Source: Mucilaginibacter_A sp041088075 | GTDB lineage: Bacteria; Bacteroidota; Bacteroidia; Sphingobacteriales; Sphingobacteriaceae | Assembly: GCF_041088075.1 (NCBI RefSeq) | Contig: NZ_JBGCVY010000033.1 | Location: 97,635-161,634 of the forward strand | DNA length: 64,000 nt | Reading direction: 5' to 3' | Shown: positions 51,796 through 59,530 of the stretch, piece after piece | Layout of the letters: the number at the start of each line of letters is the position of its first letter | How positions within the stretch are numbered: position 1 is the first letter of the stretch | Position numbers and translations under genes: made by a program | The notes under the pieces: model-generated | The model's database searches: none | What the model saw: only the letters and a program-made list of their open reading frames with translations | Told to the model about the DNA's origin: nothing

Positions 51796-52320
51796 ATGAA
51801 ACAGCACAATGGCATGCGTCCACATGATATTGCCGTGTTATTAAAAATATTGGTAACAAAGGATAACTGGTTAAATAAAGATCTGGCTAACAGCTTATAC
51901 ATCAGTACTTCAGAAATTTCTGAATCTTTAAACCGCTCTAAAATTGCCGGCTTAATTGATGCTGAAAAAAGAACAGTTTTTAAAAATAACCTGCTCGATT
52001 TTTTAACGCAAGGGCTGGCCTACGTTTTTCCGGTACAGGCAGGTGCAATGGCAAGAGGGATACCAACGGCACATTCGGCACCGGTTTTTAAAAATGAATT
52101 AATTGCCGAAGAAGTTTTTGTTTGGCCATGTGCCAACGGCCCAAAAAAAGGGCAGGCCGTGCAACCCTTGTACCCAAATGCAGTTTTAGCAGTGCAAAAA
52201 GACGAAAAGCTGTACGATGTTTTGGCACTGGTAGATGCACTGCGGCTTGGAAAAGTACGGGAACGTGAAATTGCAATTGACAAGTTGACTCAAATTTTTA
52301 ACCAGGAATATGCACATTAA
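51796..52320 (+). CDS. Winged-helix regulator/antitoxin of an AbiE-like pair
   Basis: 174 residues from ATG 51796 (MKQHNGMRPHDIAVLLKIL); a TTG at 51769 lies inside the operator palindrome and is rejected. The N-terminal ~70 residues form a winged helix (KDNWLNKDLANSLYISTSEISESLNRSKIAGLID). The C-terminal part (AMARGIPTAHSAPVF, PYPNA-like PLYPNAVL) has no recognised fold. Its end overlaps the downstream nucleotidyltransferase by 11 bp. By analogy with AbiEi it should repress its own palindrome and counter the toxin. Confidence 0.75.
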   Translation: MKQHNGMRPHDIAVLLKILVTKDNWLNKDLANSLYISTSEISESLNRSKIAGLIDAEKRTVFKNNLLDFLTQGLAYVFPVQAGAMARGIPTAHSAPVFKNELIAEEVFVWPCANGPKKGQAVQPLYPNAVLAVQKDEKLYDVLALVDALRLGKVREREIAIDKLTQIFNQEYAH

Positions 52321-53002
52321 CATTGTTAGGCTAAAAGCGGTTGCACAAGTTTTATCTAATCTAAAAGAAGCATTTGTTTTTGTTGGAGGTGCAACGGTCT
52401 CTTTGTATGCAACGGATGCAAGTTTAGCTAACGAAGTGAGGCCGACTGAAGATATTGATGTGGTTGTTGAGATAGCCGGCTATTCGGGTTTTACCCAATT
52501 GGAAGAAAAATTACGTGCTGTTGGTTTTGTAAATGATATAGAATCCGGAGTTTATTGTAGGTACAAAATTCAAGGGATAATTGTTGATGTGATGCCGACC
52601 AATGATACTGCGATCGGATTTAGCAACAAGTGGTATCCCGAGGGTTTTAAAAATGCGGTAACTGTGCCATTAGATGAAAAAACAGCAGTCAAAATATTTT
52701 CCTTTCCTTATTTTATGGCCAGCAAATGGGAAGCTTATAAAGGCCGGGGCAAAGGCGATTACCGCACAAGCAAAGACTTTGAGGATTTGGTTTATCTGTT
52801 TGAAAATGTTGATGACCTGCAAAATCAGTTAAACAAAGCACCAGCACACTTATTTAATTATTTGCAGGAAGAATTTTTGAAAATAATTGATACACCCGAT
52901 TTTAAGGAAGGCTTGTATGCACATATGCAAGGCGGCTACACCAATATTGATGCTAACGGTGTATTATTTAAGCTAAAAGAAGCTTTGGATATTTCAACTT
53001 AA
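52310..53002 (+). CDS. AbiEii/AbiGii-type nucleotidyltransferase (toxin-like)
   Basis: 230 residues. Nucleotidyltransferase signature FVFVGGATVSLY (GG motif) and, about 20 residues later, RPTEDIDVVVE (Asp-x-Asp), then IIVDVMP with a third acidic residue. The C-terminal half is helical (DFEDLVYLFENVDDL). AbiEii proteins are GTP-dependent transferases that arrest growth in phage defence. Translation is coupled to the upstream HTH gene. An in-gene 12-mer lies at 52362 and a near-match at 52974. Confidence 0.85.
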   Translation: MHINIVRLKAVAQVLSNLKEAFVFVGGATVSLYATDASLANEVRPTEDIDVVVEIAGYSGFTQLEEKLRAVGFVNDIESGVYCRYKIQGIIVDVMPTNDTAIGFSNKWYPEGFKNAVTVPLDEKTAVKIFSFPYFMASKWEAYKGRGKGDYRTSKDFEDLVYLFENVDDLQNQLNKAPAHLFNYLQEEFLKIIDTPDFKEGLYAHMQGGYTNIDANGVLFKLKEALDIST

Positions 53003-53029
53003 GCAATACTGTTTTTACCACCCCAAATT

Positions 53030-54298
53030 TTATGTCCGCATCACGCCGATTTTGCCGCCTTTCCAATCCGGGAAAAGAATTTGGTCGTTGTTGATCTTTA
53101 AATGTTTATCGGCCACTTCGCTAAAAACACTTCTGAAATCGGTGGTAACGGCCAGGTCGCGGCCGTCTTCCAGGTTTTCTACTGCTAAAGGTTTGATGTC
53201 GCCATGAACGATGCCGCCGTTCACATCGTTCCCCAAAATAAAATTACAGGAGGCGCGGCCGTGGTCGGTTCCGCCGGTTCCGTTTTGGTGCACGGTACGT
53301 CCAAACTCGGTCATGGTCATCAGCGTAACATCGTCCTGATAAGTTCCCAAATCGGTCCAAAAAGCAACAATGCTGCCACTTAAATCAGCTACGTTGCGGG
53401 CAAAAATGCCGTTTTCGGTGCCTTGGTTAAAGTGCGTATCCCAACCGCCCGATTCGGCAAAAGCCACTTCCATGCCCACATCCATCTTCACCAATTGCGC
53501 AATTTGTTTCAAGGCAGTGCCGAGAGCAGTGTTCGGGTAAACGGCATTATTGGCAGGCTGATAATTTTTGACATCCGTTTTTTGCAGCATTTTTACGGCA
53601 TCAAAACTTTCTTTTCCGGTTTGTTTTAATAGCGAAGAAGAAGTCTGGTCATACAAATCCTCAAAACTACGCGCAGCCAAATTGGCACCGTTTGGGTTGC
53701 CGCGCATTTGGATGGCAAAATCCTGCAAATTGCTGATGGCGACGGAAGGATTATCGCCATAAAAAGAACGTGGCATGGCCGAAGTTAGGCTGACACCCTG
53801 GAAAGGCGAAACCGCATCGTGGCCAAGCAAACCAATGGCACGGTCGAGCCAGCCGCTGGCCGTGCCTTTGTTAAACGGCGTGCCCGATTCCATATAATCC
53901 TGCGCATCAAAATGCGAACGCGTGTTGTTTGGCGAACCGATGCCGTGCACAATGGCCAGCCGTTTTTCCCTAAATAAAGGCTCGAAAGCGTTCATGGAAG
54001 GGTGCAGGCCAAACTTGCCGTCCAAATCAATCAGCGGTTTATTGCTGCTGCTTTTGGCTGCCGACATAAACAAAGTTGGCCGGGCAGCCTGCAAAAAAGT
54101 ATCGGTAAAAGGAGTAACGGCCATTAAGCCGTCCATCGCGCCGCGCTGAAAAATGCAGACCAGCACTTTTTTCTTTTTGTACAGTTCCTGCTTTTTTACA
54201 CTGGCTGCTGCTTCGGCCACAAAAGCCGGGATGCCGCCCAAACCGATGCCAAAAAGCGCCAGTCCGCCTGCTTTGATAAACCCTCTTCTTGATACCAT
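53030..54298 (-). CDS. DUF1501 family protein with Tat signal
   Basis: 422 residues. It begins MVSRRGFIKAGGLALFGIGLGG, a twin-arginine signal. DUF1501 blocks: CIFQRGAMDGLMAVTPFTD, GLHPSMNAFEPLFREKRLAIVHGIGSPNNTRSHFDAQDYMESG, SGGWDTHFNQG, TMTEFGRTVHQNGTGGTDHGRASCNFILG. It has the sulfatase/phosphatase-like fold, function unknown. Operon with the DUF1800 gene upstream (32-bp gap). Its last ~25 codons plus downstream 12-mer are duplicated at 51609-51695. Confidence 0.92.
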   Translation of the reverse strand: MVSRRGFIKAGGLALFGIGLGGIPAFVAEAAASVKKQELYKKKKVLVCIFQRGAMDGLMAVTPFTDTFLQAARPTLFMSAAKSSSNKPLIDLDGKFGLHPSMNAFEPLFREKRLAIVHGIGSPNNTRSHFDAQDYMESGTPFNKGTASGWLDRAIGLLGHDAVSPFQGVSLTSAMPRSFYGDNPSVAISNLQDFAIQMRGNPNGANLAARSFEDLYDQTSSSLLKQTGKESFDAVKMLQKTDVKNYQPANNAVYPNTALGTALKQIAQLVKMDVGMEVAFAESGGWDTHFNQGTENGIFARNVADLSGSIVAFWTDLGTYQDDVTLMTMTEFGRTVHQNGTGGTDHGRASCNFILGNDVNGGIVHGDIKPLAVENLEDGRDLAVTTDFRSVFSEVADKHLKINNDQILFPDWKGGKIGVMRT

Positions 54299-54330
54299 GA
54301 TCAGAAAAAATTAAAATGCGTGATATAAAA

Positions 54331-56313
54331 TTAACGTCTTTGAAATTCCGGCGAACCCACAATTACGCCCACCACTTGTGCCAGCATCGAATTGTTGTTT
54401 GGCCGGCTTTGCATCGCCACATACGTTTTGTTGGCCGGCATACTGTTTTTATCGGTGTTTTTTTTGGCTTCATCGGCAAAAACCATTTGCTGCTGTGTGG
54501 CTTCCACGGGTTTTACCGGTGCCGTTTTGCTCGTGGCAGCTTCCACTTTTTTGCTGAGGTTGGGGTCTTCCAGCATCGGCGTTAACCTTTTAATGGTTTG
54601 GCTAAGGTCGCGTTCGGGCATAATCAAATTGCTGTACGTAACCAAAGCAGCCTGCGCACTTTCGGGTTCGTGGTGGTTGTTTAAAGCGGCCAGATCAACC
54701 TGGATTCCCGGAATACGGTTGGCCGCCAAAGCCAGGCCAAAGTTCATGCGGTTTAGCAAAGCACCGGTGTTGATCCAATATTGGCCTTTGTCAGGGAAAC
54801 CCGTTGGTGCCTGGTAATAATACATTTTCTGCCCCATTTTGGTGATCCAATTATATAATTGATAAGGTTGGCTGATGGTGGCATCCAAACTCCTTACCGA
54901 ACTGATGGCCAGCTCGAAAGGCGATTTTGTTTTCTCGCGCAAGGCATTTTTACTCCAAAATTCGGGCGAGGAAACCATCGTGGTCAAAACTTTTTTAATG
55001 TCGCCGTCTTCCTTCAAAAACGTTTTGGCCATTTTATCAACCAGTGATTTCGGTGGGTTATCGCTTACAAAACGAACCGCCAATTTGCGGCAGATAAACT
55101 GCGCGGTTGAAGGATGGTGCGCCAGCATTTCCAGCAATTGCACGCCCTCATCGTAGCCGCCGTCGGGGCCGAAATGATGGCCTAAAACTGTTTTTTCACC
55201 GTTATCGTGCCGGTTTGGGTTGAACAGAAAATCGCCATCGTGTACAAAACCGCGCTGTGCCAATTTATCTTCGCTATCCTTATTCATTAGTTTTTGCGCC
55301 ATGTTGCCGTCGGCTTTATTTTCCATCGGGCTAACGGCCCAACCGGTTAAAACGCGTGCAGCTTCGGTAACATCATGCTGCGTGTAGCCGCCGTCAACGC
55401 CAAGCGTATGCAGTTCCATCACTTCGCGGGCGTAGTTTTCGTTTAAACCCTGTGCTTTTTTTGCCTGCTTTATTTTGTTGAGCATTTGAGTTTGGCGCAT
55501 GGCAGAATCGCCCGCGGCAGGCGTTTGCTGACTGGCAAAACGTACCATATTTGCCCGTGGCGGGTTGGCCTTGGTGTTAACGCCCGAACTGCTAAAATTA
55601 TCCAAATAATACAACATCGCCGGAGATTTTGCCGTGGCCAGCAGCAATTGGTCAAACTTGCCCAAAGCGTTGGCGCGGATGGCATCGCGCTCGTAAACCG
55701 GGATAAAATCGGCACAATCATTCTTCGTAATTGAAACATTAAAATGGTTAAACCAAAAATCCGTAAGCACTTCCTGCAACTGGTTTTGCGTGTAGGCGGC
55801 GCGCATTATTTTTTGGTTGATCAACTGTTTATAAAGGTCTTGTGGCTGCCGCAAACCTTTTTGCTGCATGTAGGCCGCAAGCTGATCTTTGTACGCTTTG
55901 GAATCCGTTTTATTCACCGAATCTTTATTAATCACACCATCTTTTACCGCCATCCGCACAATTTGCCCGTTTTTTGGGTAGATGGCTGCAATTTCTGTAT
56001 TGCTCAACTTCATCGCATCGTACTGGTTTAAAATCTGGTTCAGCGAATCATCGGGCAGGTTGGCCTCCAGTTGCTGTTTAAACCATTTTTCGGGGCCGAT
56101 TTTTACCACCGCATCAATCGCGCCCGGCGTTGCGCCAAACGTAAAACGGTTGAGCAAATGCGCCGCGGCCTGGCGTTCGGTAAGTTGCGCGTATTTGTAC
56201 GGAAATTTAAAAGCAGCAGATTTAGCCTGGTCTTCATTCAAAAAAGAAGAAAACAGCAAACCAAAAACGGCCATTAAAAAGGTGAAACTTAAAAACCGGA
56301 TCGAAAATTTCAT
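54331..56313 (-). CDS. DUF1800 family secreted protein
   Basis: 660 residues with an N-terminal hydrophobic signal. DUF1800 features: AAAHLLNRFTFGATPGAIDAV, VLTDFWFNHFNVSITKND, NYAREVMELHTLGVDGGYTQHDVTEAARVLTGWAV, FICRKLAVRFVSDNPP and PTGFPDKGQYWINTGALLNRMNF. A low-complexity Ala/Thr/Lys region lies near residues 610-640. DUF1800-DUF1501 pairs are typical in Bacteroidota and Planctomycetes; function unknown. In-gene 12-mer at 54440. Confidence 0.92.
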   Translation of the reverse strand: MKFSIRFLSFTFLMAVFGLLFSSFLNEDQAKSAAFKFPYKYAQLTERQAAAHLLNRFTFGATPGAIDAVVKIGPEKWFKQQLEANLPDDSLNQILNQYDAMKLSNTEIAAIYPKNGQIVRMAVKDGVINKDSVNKTDSKAYKDQLAAYMQQKGLRQPQDLYKQLINQKIMRAAYTQNQLQEVLTDFWFNHFNVSITKNDCADFIPVYERDAIRANALGKFDQLLLATAKSPAMLYYLDNFSSSGVNTKANPPRANMVRFASQQTPAAGDSAMRQTQMLNKIKQAKKAQGLNENYAREVMELHTLGVDGGYTQHDVTEAARVLTGWAVSPMENKADGNMAQKLMNKDSEDKLAQRGFVHDGDFLFNPNRHDNGEKTVLGHHFGPDGGYDEGVQLLEMLAHHPSTAQFICRKLAVRFVSDNPPKSLVDKMAKTFLKEDGDIKKVLTTMVSSPEFWSKNALREKTKSPFELAISSVRSLDATISQPYQLYNWITKMGQKMYYYQAPTGFPDKGQYWINTGALLNRMNFGLALAANRIPGIQVDLAALNNHHEPESAQAALVTYSNLIMPERDLSQTIKRLTPMLEDPNLSKKVEAATSKTAPVKPVEATQQQMVFADEAKKNTDKNSMPANKTYVAMQSRPNNNSMLAQVVGVIVGSPEFQRR

Positions 56314-56526
56314 GGTTGTTGAATTTTTGAAGAAGTATCAGAACTTAATTACTGACTGGATAAAGTAGCTGAAGTTTAACACGCTGTTGTGTAACATGAA
56401 TAGGATACATTTTTGCAAGCCCAAATTTTGCCTGATAAAAGAAGCATTAGCTTAATCAATAATTAAATTCGTTTGTATTGTAGATGGTATTATTGTTGCC
56501 GGGTAGTTGAAATAAAAAGGCTTTGT

Positions 56527-57336
56527 ATGAAAAAAAAGAAAGCAATGAAACAGTTAAACAAGCTGTGGAAAGGAATGAAATTACATTTAAAAACTTTTTT
56601 GGAAACCAACAGCCAGGACGACCTGCACCAGTTTCGCGTCCACATTAAAAAGCTGAAGGCACTGCTCACGCTTTACGCCAGCGAACAGGAAAACAAAGGT
56701 TTGCTGCACGAATTTAAGCCGGTAAAAACAGTATTTAAAGCCGCGGGCGAAATCCGAAACGCGTACATCAACCTGCAACTGGGCGAAAAACACCAGCTTC
56801 AGGATGAAAACTTTGACCAACACCAGCAGCAAATTTTGCAGCAAGGCACAGCGCGGTTTAAAAGCCAGGGCAAAAGTTATTTAAAGCGGTTAAAAAAAGC
56901 ACACATCGCTTTGCAAAACAATTTGCACAAGCTGCAAGGCAAAACCATCCGCAATTTTTACAAGGAAAAGCTGAACCGGATTGCTGTTTTTTTTGCCGCG
57001 CCAACTTTTGACGAAGAAATGCACACGGCGCGAAAAAACAGCAAGCTGTTGATTTACAACCAAAAAGCAAGTGCTGGGGCTTTGCATGGGAAATTGCAGG
57101 TCAACACCAATTATTTGAACCAGTTGCAGGACAAGATTGGCCAGTGGCACGACCATTTGTTGACGATGGAAGTGTTATCGGCCATGAACCAGCCGGACAA
57201 TCAGGCCATCATCAACCTAAAAAACAGCAACGCGGCTTTGGAATTGGAGATTTTGGAACAGTCGGCCAACTTCCGCGAAAAAGTAACTGCGCCGGAAGAT
57301 GCGGCCATAAAAATTGTTCCGGAAACCGTAGTTTAA
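56527..57336 (+). CDS. CHAD domain protein
   Basis: 269 residues from ATG 56527 (MKKKKAMKQLNKLW). A helical CHAD domain with conserved His/Lys: DDLHQFRVHIKKLKALLTLY near residue 35, and further basic helices (KSYLKRLKKAHIAL). The domain binds inorganic polyphosphate. Followed after 10 bp by a CYTH gene, a typical partnership. In-gene 12-mer at 56723. Confidence 0.9.
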   Translation: MKKKKAMKQLNKLWKGMKLHLKTFLETNSQDDLHQFRVHIKKLKALLTLYASEQENKGLLHEFKPVKTVFKAAGEIRNAYINLQLGEKHQLQDENFDQHQQQILQQGTARFKSQGKSYLKRLKKAHIALQNNLHKLQGKTIRNFYKEKLNRIAVFFAAPTFDEEMHTARKNSKLLIYNQKASAGALHGKLQVNTNYLNQLQDKIGQWHDHLLTMEVLSAMNQPDNQAIINLKNSNAALELEILEQSANFREKVTAPEDAAIKIVPETVV

Positions 57337-57346
57337 ACAAAAAAAT

Positions 57347-57817
57347 ATGGGCTTAGAAATTGAACGCAAGTTTTTGGTGAATCCCGAAAAATGGAAAGCT
57401 TTTGCCAAACCACAAGGCACGCCTTACCAACAAGGTTATCTGGTGAACGAAAAAGGCAAAACTATCCGTGTGCGCATTGCCGGCAGCAAGGCTTTTATCA
57501 CCATAAAAGGGGCAACAACGGGTTTTACGCGGAAGGAATACGAATACGAAATCCCGCTGCAAGACGGGCAGGAACTGCTGGAAAGTTTTGCTTTGCAGGG
57601 CACTGCAAAAACGCGTTACCGCATTCCGGTTGCCGGAAAAGTTTTTGAAGTGGATGAATTTAAAGGCGAAAATTTAGGCTTGATTGTGGCCGAAATTGAA
57701 CTGAAAAGCGAAAACGACACTTTTGAAAAACCTGATTTTTTAGCGGAAGAAGTAACCGATGACCCACGGTATTACAATTCTAATCTGGCTACGCATCCGT
57801 TTTCTTTGTGGGGGTGA
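57347..57817 (+). CDS. CYTH domain protein (triphosphate tunnel metalloenzyme)
   Basis: 156 residues, the usual size for a single CYTH domain. It starts MGLEIERKFLVNPEKW, the ExExK signature of the triphosphate tunnel, with TIRVRIAGSKAFITIKG and FTRKEYEYEIP, and EVDEFKGENLGLIVAEIELKSE as the matching C-terminal acidic strands. Probably hydrolyses inorganic triphosphate or related compounds. Operon with CHAD, both tied to polyphosphate. Confidence 0.93.
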   Translation: MGLEIERKFLVNPEKWKAFAKPQGTPYQQGYLVNEKGKTIRVRIAGSKAFITIKGATTGFTRKEYEYEIPLQDGQELLESFALQGTAKTRYRIPVAGKVFEVDEFKGENLGLIVAEIELKSENDTFEKPDFLAEEVTDDPRYYNSNLATHPFSLWG

Positions 57818-57955
57818 AAGGTTGCAGGGTGAAAGGTTAAAGGTTGAAAGGTGAACGGTAGAAAATTAGCGAACTCTGCTTTCCCCCTTGAGGGGGTCAG
57901 GGGGTTAGCAAACTGTGCATTCCCCTCTCGAGAGGGGCAGGGGTGTGTCCTTTTA
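57818..57955. repeat. Low-complexity GGTTGAAAGG and CCCCTCTCGAGAGGGG repeats
   Basis: Three to four variants of GGTTGAAAGGTGAAAGG (57818-57862), then CCCCCTTGAGGGGGTCAGGGGG and CCCCTCTCGAGAGGGGCAGGGG, two related hairpin words. Non-coding; between CYTH and the sugar isomerase gene. Confidence 0.8.
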
Positions 57956-57988
57956 CAAACTATAAATACCTCACAACAAAATCCAAGC

Positions 57989-58018
57989 ATACTGTTTTTA
58001 TCAGCATAAAAACAGCAT
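57989..58018. repeat. Inverted 12-mer pair upstream of the sugar isomerase
   Basis: ATACTGTTTTTA (57989-58000) and TAAAAACAGCAT (58007-58018) around TCAGCA. It lies 34 bp before the isomerase start codon, so unlike other pairs it is in a promoter or leader position. Confidence 0.9.
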
Positions 58019-58052
58019 CTTGCAATACCAATTCAATTTTAAGCCCTTTATA

Positions 58053-58889
58053 ATGAAAGTGCAAACCCGACGAGATTTTATCAAAACCACTGCCCTGTTT
58101 ACTGCCAGTGCGGCGTTGGCCTCTTTCCCGGCCGTTGCCATGCCGGTGCAAAATATCGGCCTGCAACTGTATTCTGTGCGAAAAGATATGCTGGCCGATG
58201 CCACCGGAACGCTGAAAAAGCTGGCCGCAATCGGTTATAAAAACTTAGAATCGGCCGGCAGCGAAAAAGGCAGTTACTACGGTTTAAAACCAAAAGAAAT
58301 GAAAAAGATCGCTTCGGATTTGGGAATGACTGTATTGAGCGGACACGTGCACATCGGTACTGACTGGCAAAAAACGGTGGACGAAGCTGCCGAAGCCGGA
58401 CAAACATATCTGATCTGTTCGACCATGCCTTCCAACGGCCAAACCGTGAGCAACTACCAGCATTGTGCGGATATTTTTAATAAATCGGCCGAGGTGGCGA
58501 ACAAATCCAACCTTACTTTTGGCTACCACAACCACGAATACGAATTTGAGCAGGAAAACGGCAAGGTTTTGTACGATATTTTGCTGACACACACCGATCC
58601 CGCCAAGGTAAAGTTCGAGCTGGATTTGGGCTGGCTTATCGTTTCGGGCCAGGATGCCACCACGTATTTTAACAAATTTCCGGGCCGTTTCCCGCTTTGG
58701 CATTTAAAAGACATGGACAAAACCGCCAAACACAGCACCGAGTTTGGCAAAGGCGACATTGACCTGAAAGCATTGCTGGCGCAAGCCAAAAAAGCAGGCA
58801 TGAAAAATTATTTTGTAGAACAGGAAGAATATAGCATGGCACCACTGGTCGCGGTGCAATATGATCTGGCGTATTTGAAGAAGTTGTAA
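58053..58889 (+). CDS. Sugar phosphate isomerase/epimerase family protein with Tat signal
   Basis: 278 residues from ATG 58053 (MKVQTRRDFIKTTALFTASAA); the RRDFIK motif is a twin-arginine signal. Xylose-isomerase-like TIM barrel: GLQLYSVRKDMLADATGTLKKLA, VLSGHVHIG, NLTFGYHNHEYEFEQ, KFELDLGWLI, WHLKDMDKTAKHSTEFGKGDIDL and YFVEQEEY, where His/Glu/Asp should bind the metal. Substrate unknown. The stop is followed at once by a 12-mer. A decayed copy of its 3' end is at 59260-59347. Confidence 0.9.
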   Translation: MKVQTRRDFIKTTALFTASAALASFPAVAMPVQNIGLQLYSVRKDMLADATGTLKKLAAIGYKNLESAGSEKGSYYGLKPKEMKKIASDLGMTVLSGHVHIGTDWQKTVDEAAEAGQTYLICSTMPSNGQTVSNYQHCADIFNKSAEVANKSNLTFGYHNHEYEFEQENGKVLYDILLTHTDPAKVKFELDLGWLIVSGQDATTYFNKFPGRFPLWHLKDMDKTAKHSTEFGKGDIDLKALLAQAKKAGMKNYFVEQEEYSMAPLVAVQYDLAYLKKL

Positions 58890-58920
58890 TGCTTCTTTTA
58901 CCGTATAAAAATTGGTAAAA

Positions 58921-59139
58921 TTAATTTACCTTTTTTTCGTGCGCCTTTTTTTCTATAGCGTTGGCATACAGCACTACACCGGCCCCAAAAACAATCAGGC
59001 CGCCAAAAAATATTGCTGCATTGGCTGAAGTTCCGTTGGTAGAATCCGCAGGGTTAAAAGAATGGGCAGGTGTTAAAATTACAGTACAAGCAAGGATCAG
59101 GATACCAAGAAATCCAACAAGAAGGCCTAAAATTTTCAT
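58921..59139 (-). CDS. Small membrane protein of unknown function
   Basis: 72 residues with two hydrophobic helices (MKILGLLVGFLGILILACTVI and FFGGLIVFGAGVVLYANA) and a lysine-rich tail. It lies convergent to the isomerase gene, between that gene's 3' end and the decayed duplicate of it, so it may have arrived with the insertion. Confidence 0.6.
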   Translation of the reverse strand: MKILGLLVGFLGILILACTVILTPAHSFNPADSTNGTSANAAIFFGGLIVFGAGVVLYANAIEKKAHEKKVN

Positions 59140-59259
59140 AACAGTGTTTTAACTGCGGCAAATATAATTATGTTTTATGTTTTTTATGATCTTTTTGGCA
59201 TAGTTCGTTCAAAAAATATTATCTAAAAAATGGAAGCGAAACTTAAAAAACGACAGCCA

Positions 59260-59347
59260 TAAAAAATTATTTGTAGAACAGGAAGAATACAGATTGGAAC
59301 CGCGCTGCCACGGTACAATAGGGTTTGGAATGGTTGAAGATGTGGCG
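59260..59347 (+). pseudogene. Decayed 3' end of a sugar isomerase gene
   Basis: AAAAAATTATTTGTAGAACA and GGAAGAATACAGA align with the isomerase end (AAAAATTATTTTGTAGAACA, GGAAGAATATAGC) and stay roughly alignable through to the 12-mer: ATGCTTCTTTTACCG with TAAAAATTGGTAA follows both the gene (58889) and the relic (59348). The relic has a one-base deletion and many changes. It repeats the arrangement seen with DUF1501 at 51609. The interval 59140-59530 contains no other gene that I can support. Confidence 0.65.
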
Positions 59348-59530
59348 ATGCTTCTTTTACCGGGTAAAAATTGGTAATGCGTTCAATTTAATTACTGCTA
59401 ATTTTGTAAGGGTATTTTTAAAAAGGTTGATGTAGTTTTTTGCCGATGGTTTATTTAGTGCTGAATCCTTAAAACAAAAAACTATTGCCAAAAAGAGTAT
59501 TCTTAAAATTTAAGCATTCATCCAATTAAT

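Larger units (their letters stand above)
419..59359. repeat. Dispersed 12-bp motif family ATGCTTCTTTTA / ATACTGTTTTTA (about 70 copies)
   Basis: Exact copies of four related 12-mers (ATGCTTCTTTTA, ATACTGTTTTTA, ATGCTGTTTTTA, ATACTTCTTTTA). Plus-strand starts: 419, 3387, 3628, 5650, 6438, 6560, 7032, 7214, 8454, 9997, 11446, 14514, 15461, 16073, 16255, 17598, 20710, 22633, 23722, 24031, 26106, 26771, 27938, 32700, 35225, 36262, 36388, 36971, 42336, 43701, 45041, 46842, 48859, 48989, 51129, 51609, 53006, 54440, 57989, 58889, 59348. Reverse-complement copies, leftmost base: 437, 1389, 2056, 7297, 9476, 11520, 14532, 16105, 16287, 17728, 19868, 24148, 30601, 33052, 35184, 37031, 38930, 39363, 42230, 42542, 42841, 45059, 49118, 51105, 51719, 52362, 56436, 56723, 58007. 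Many continue as a few variable bases (often YCGG) and then TAAAAATTGGTG. Copies were found by eye, so a few may be missed. Near-matches also occur (9144, 13529, 26418, 49817, 52974). Confidence 0.93.

Noticed and set aside
51609..53092. Reading the gene-end duplications as integron attC cassettes
   Set aside because: No tyrosine integrase, no attC core sites, and the repeats are copies of coding sequence rather than recombination sites.
419..59359. Explaining the 12-mer by codon bias (Asp-Ala-Ser-Phe) or by promoter boxes
   Set aside because: It occurs mostly outside genes, in both orientations and in different codon contexts, and does not match the TTTG/TAnnTTTG promoter elements.
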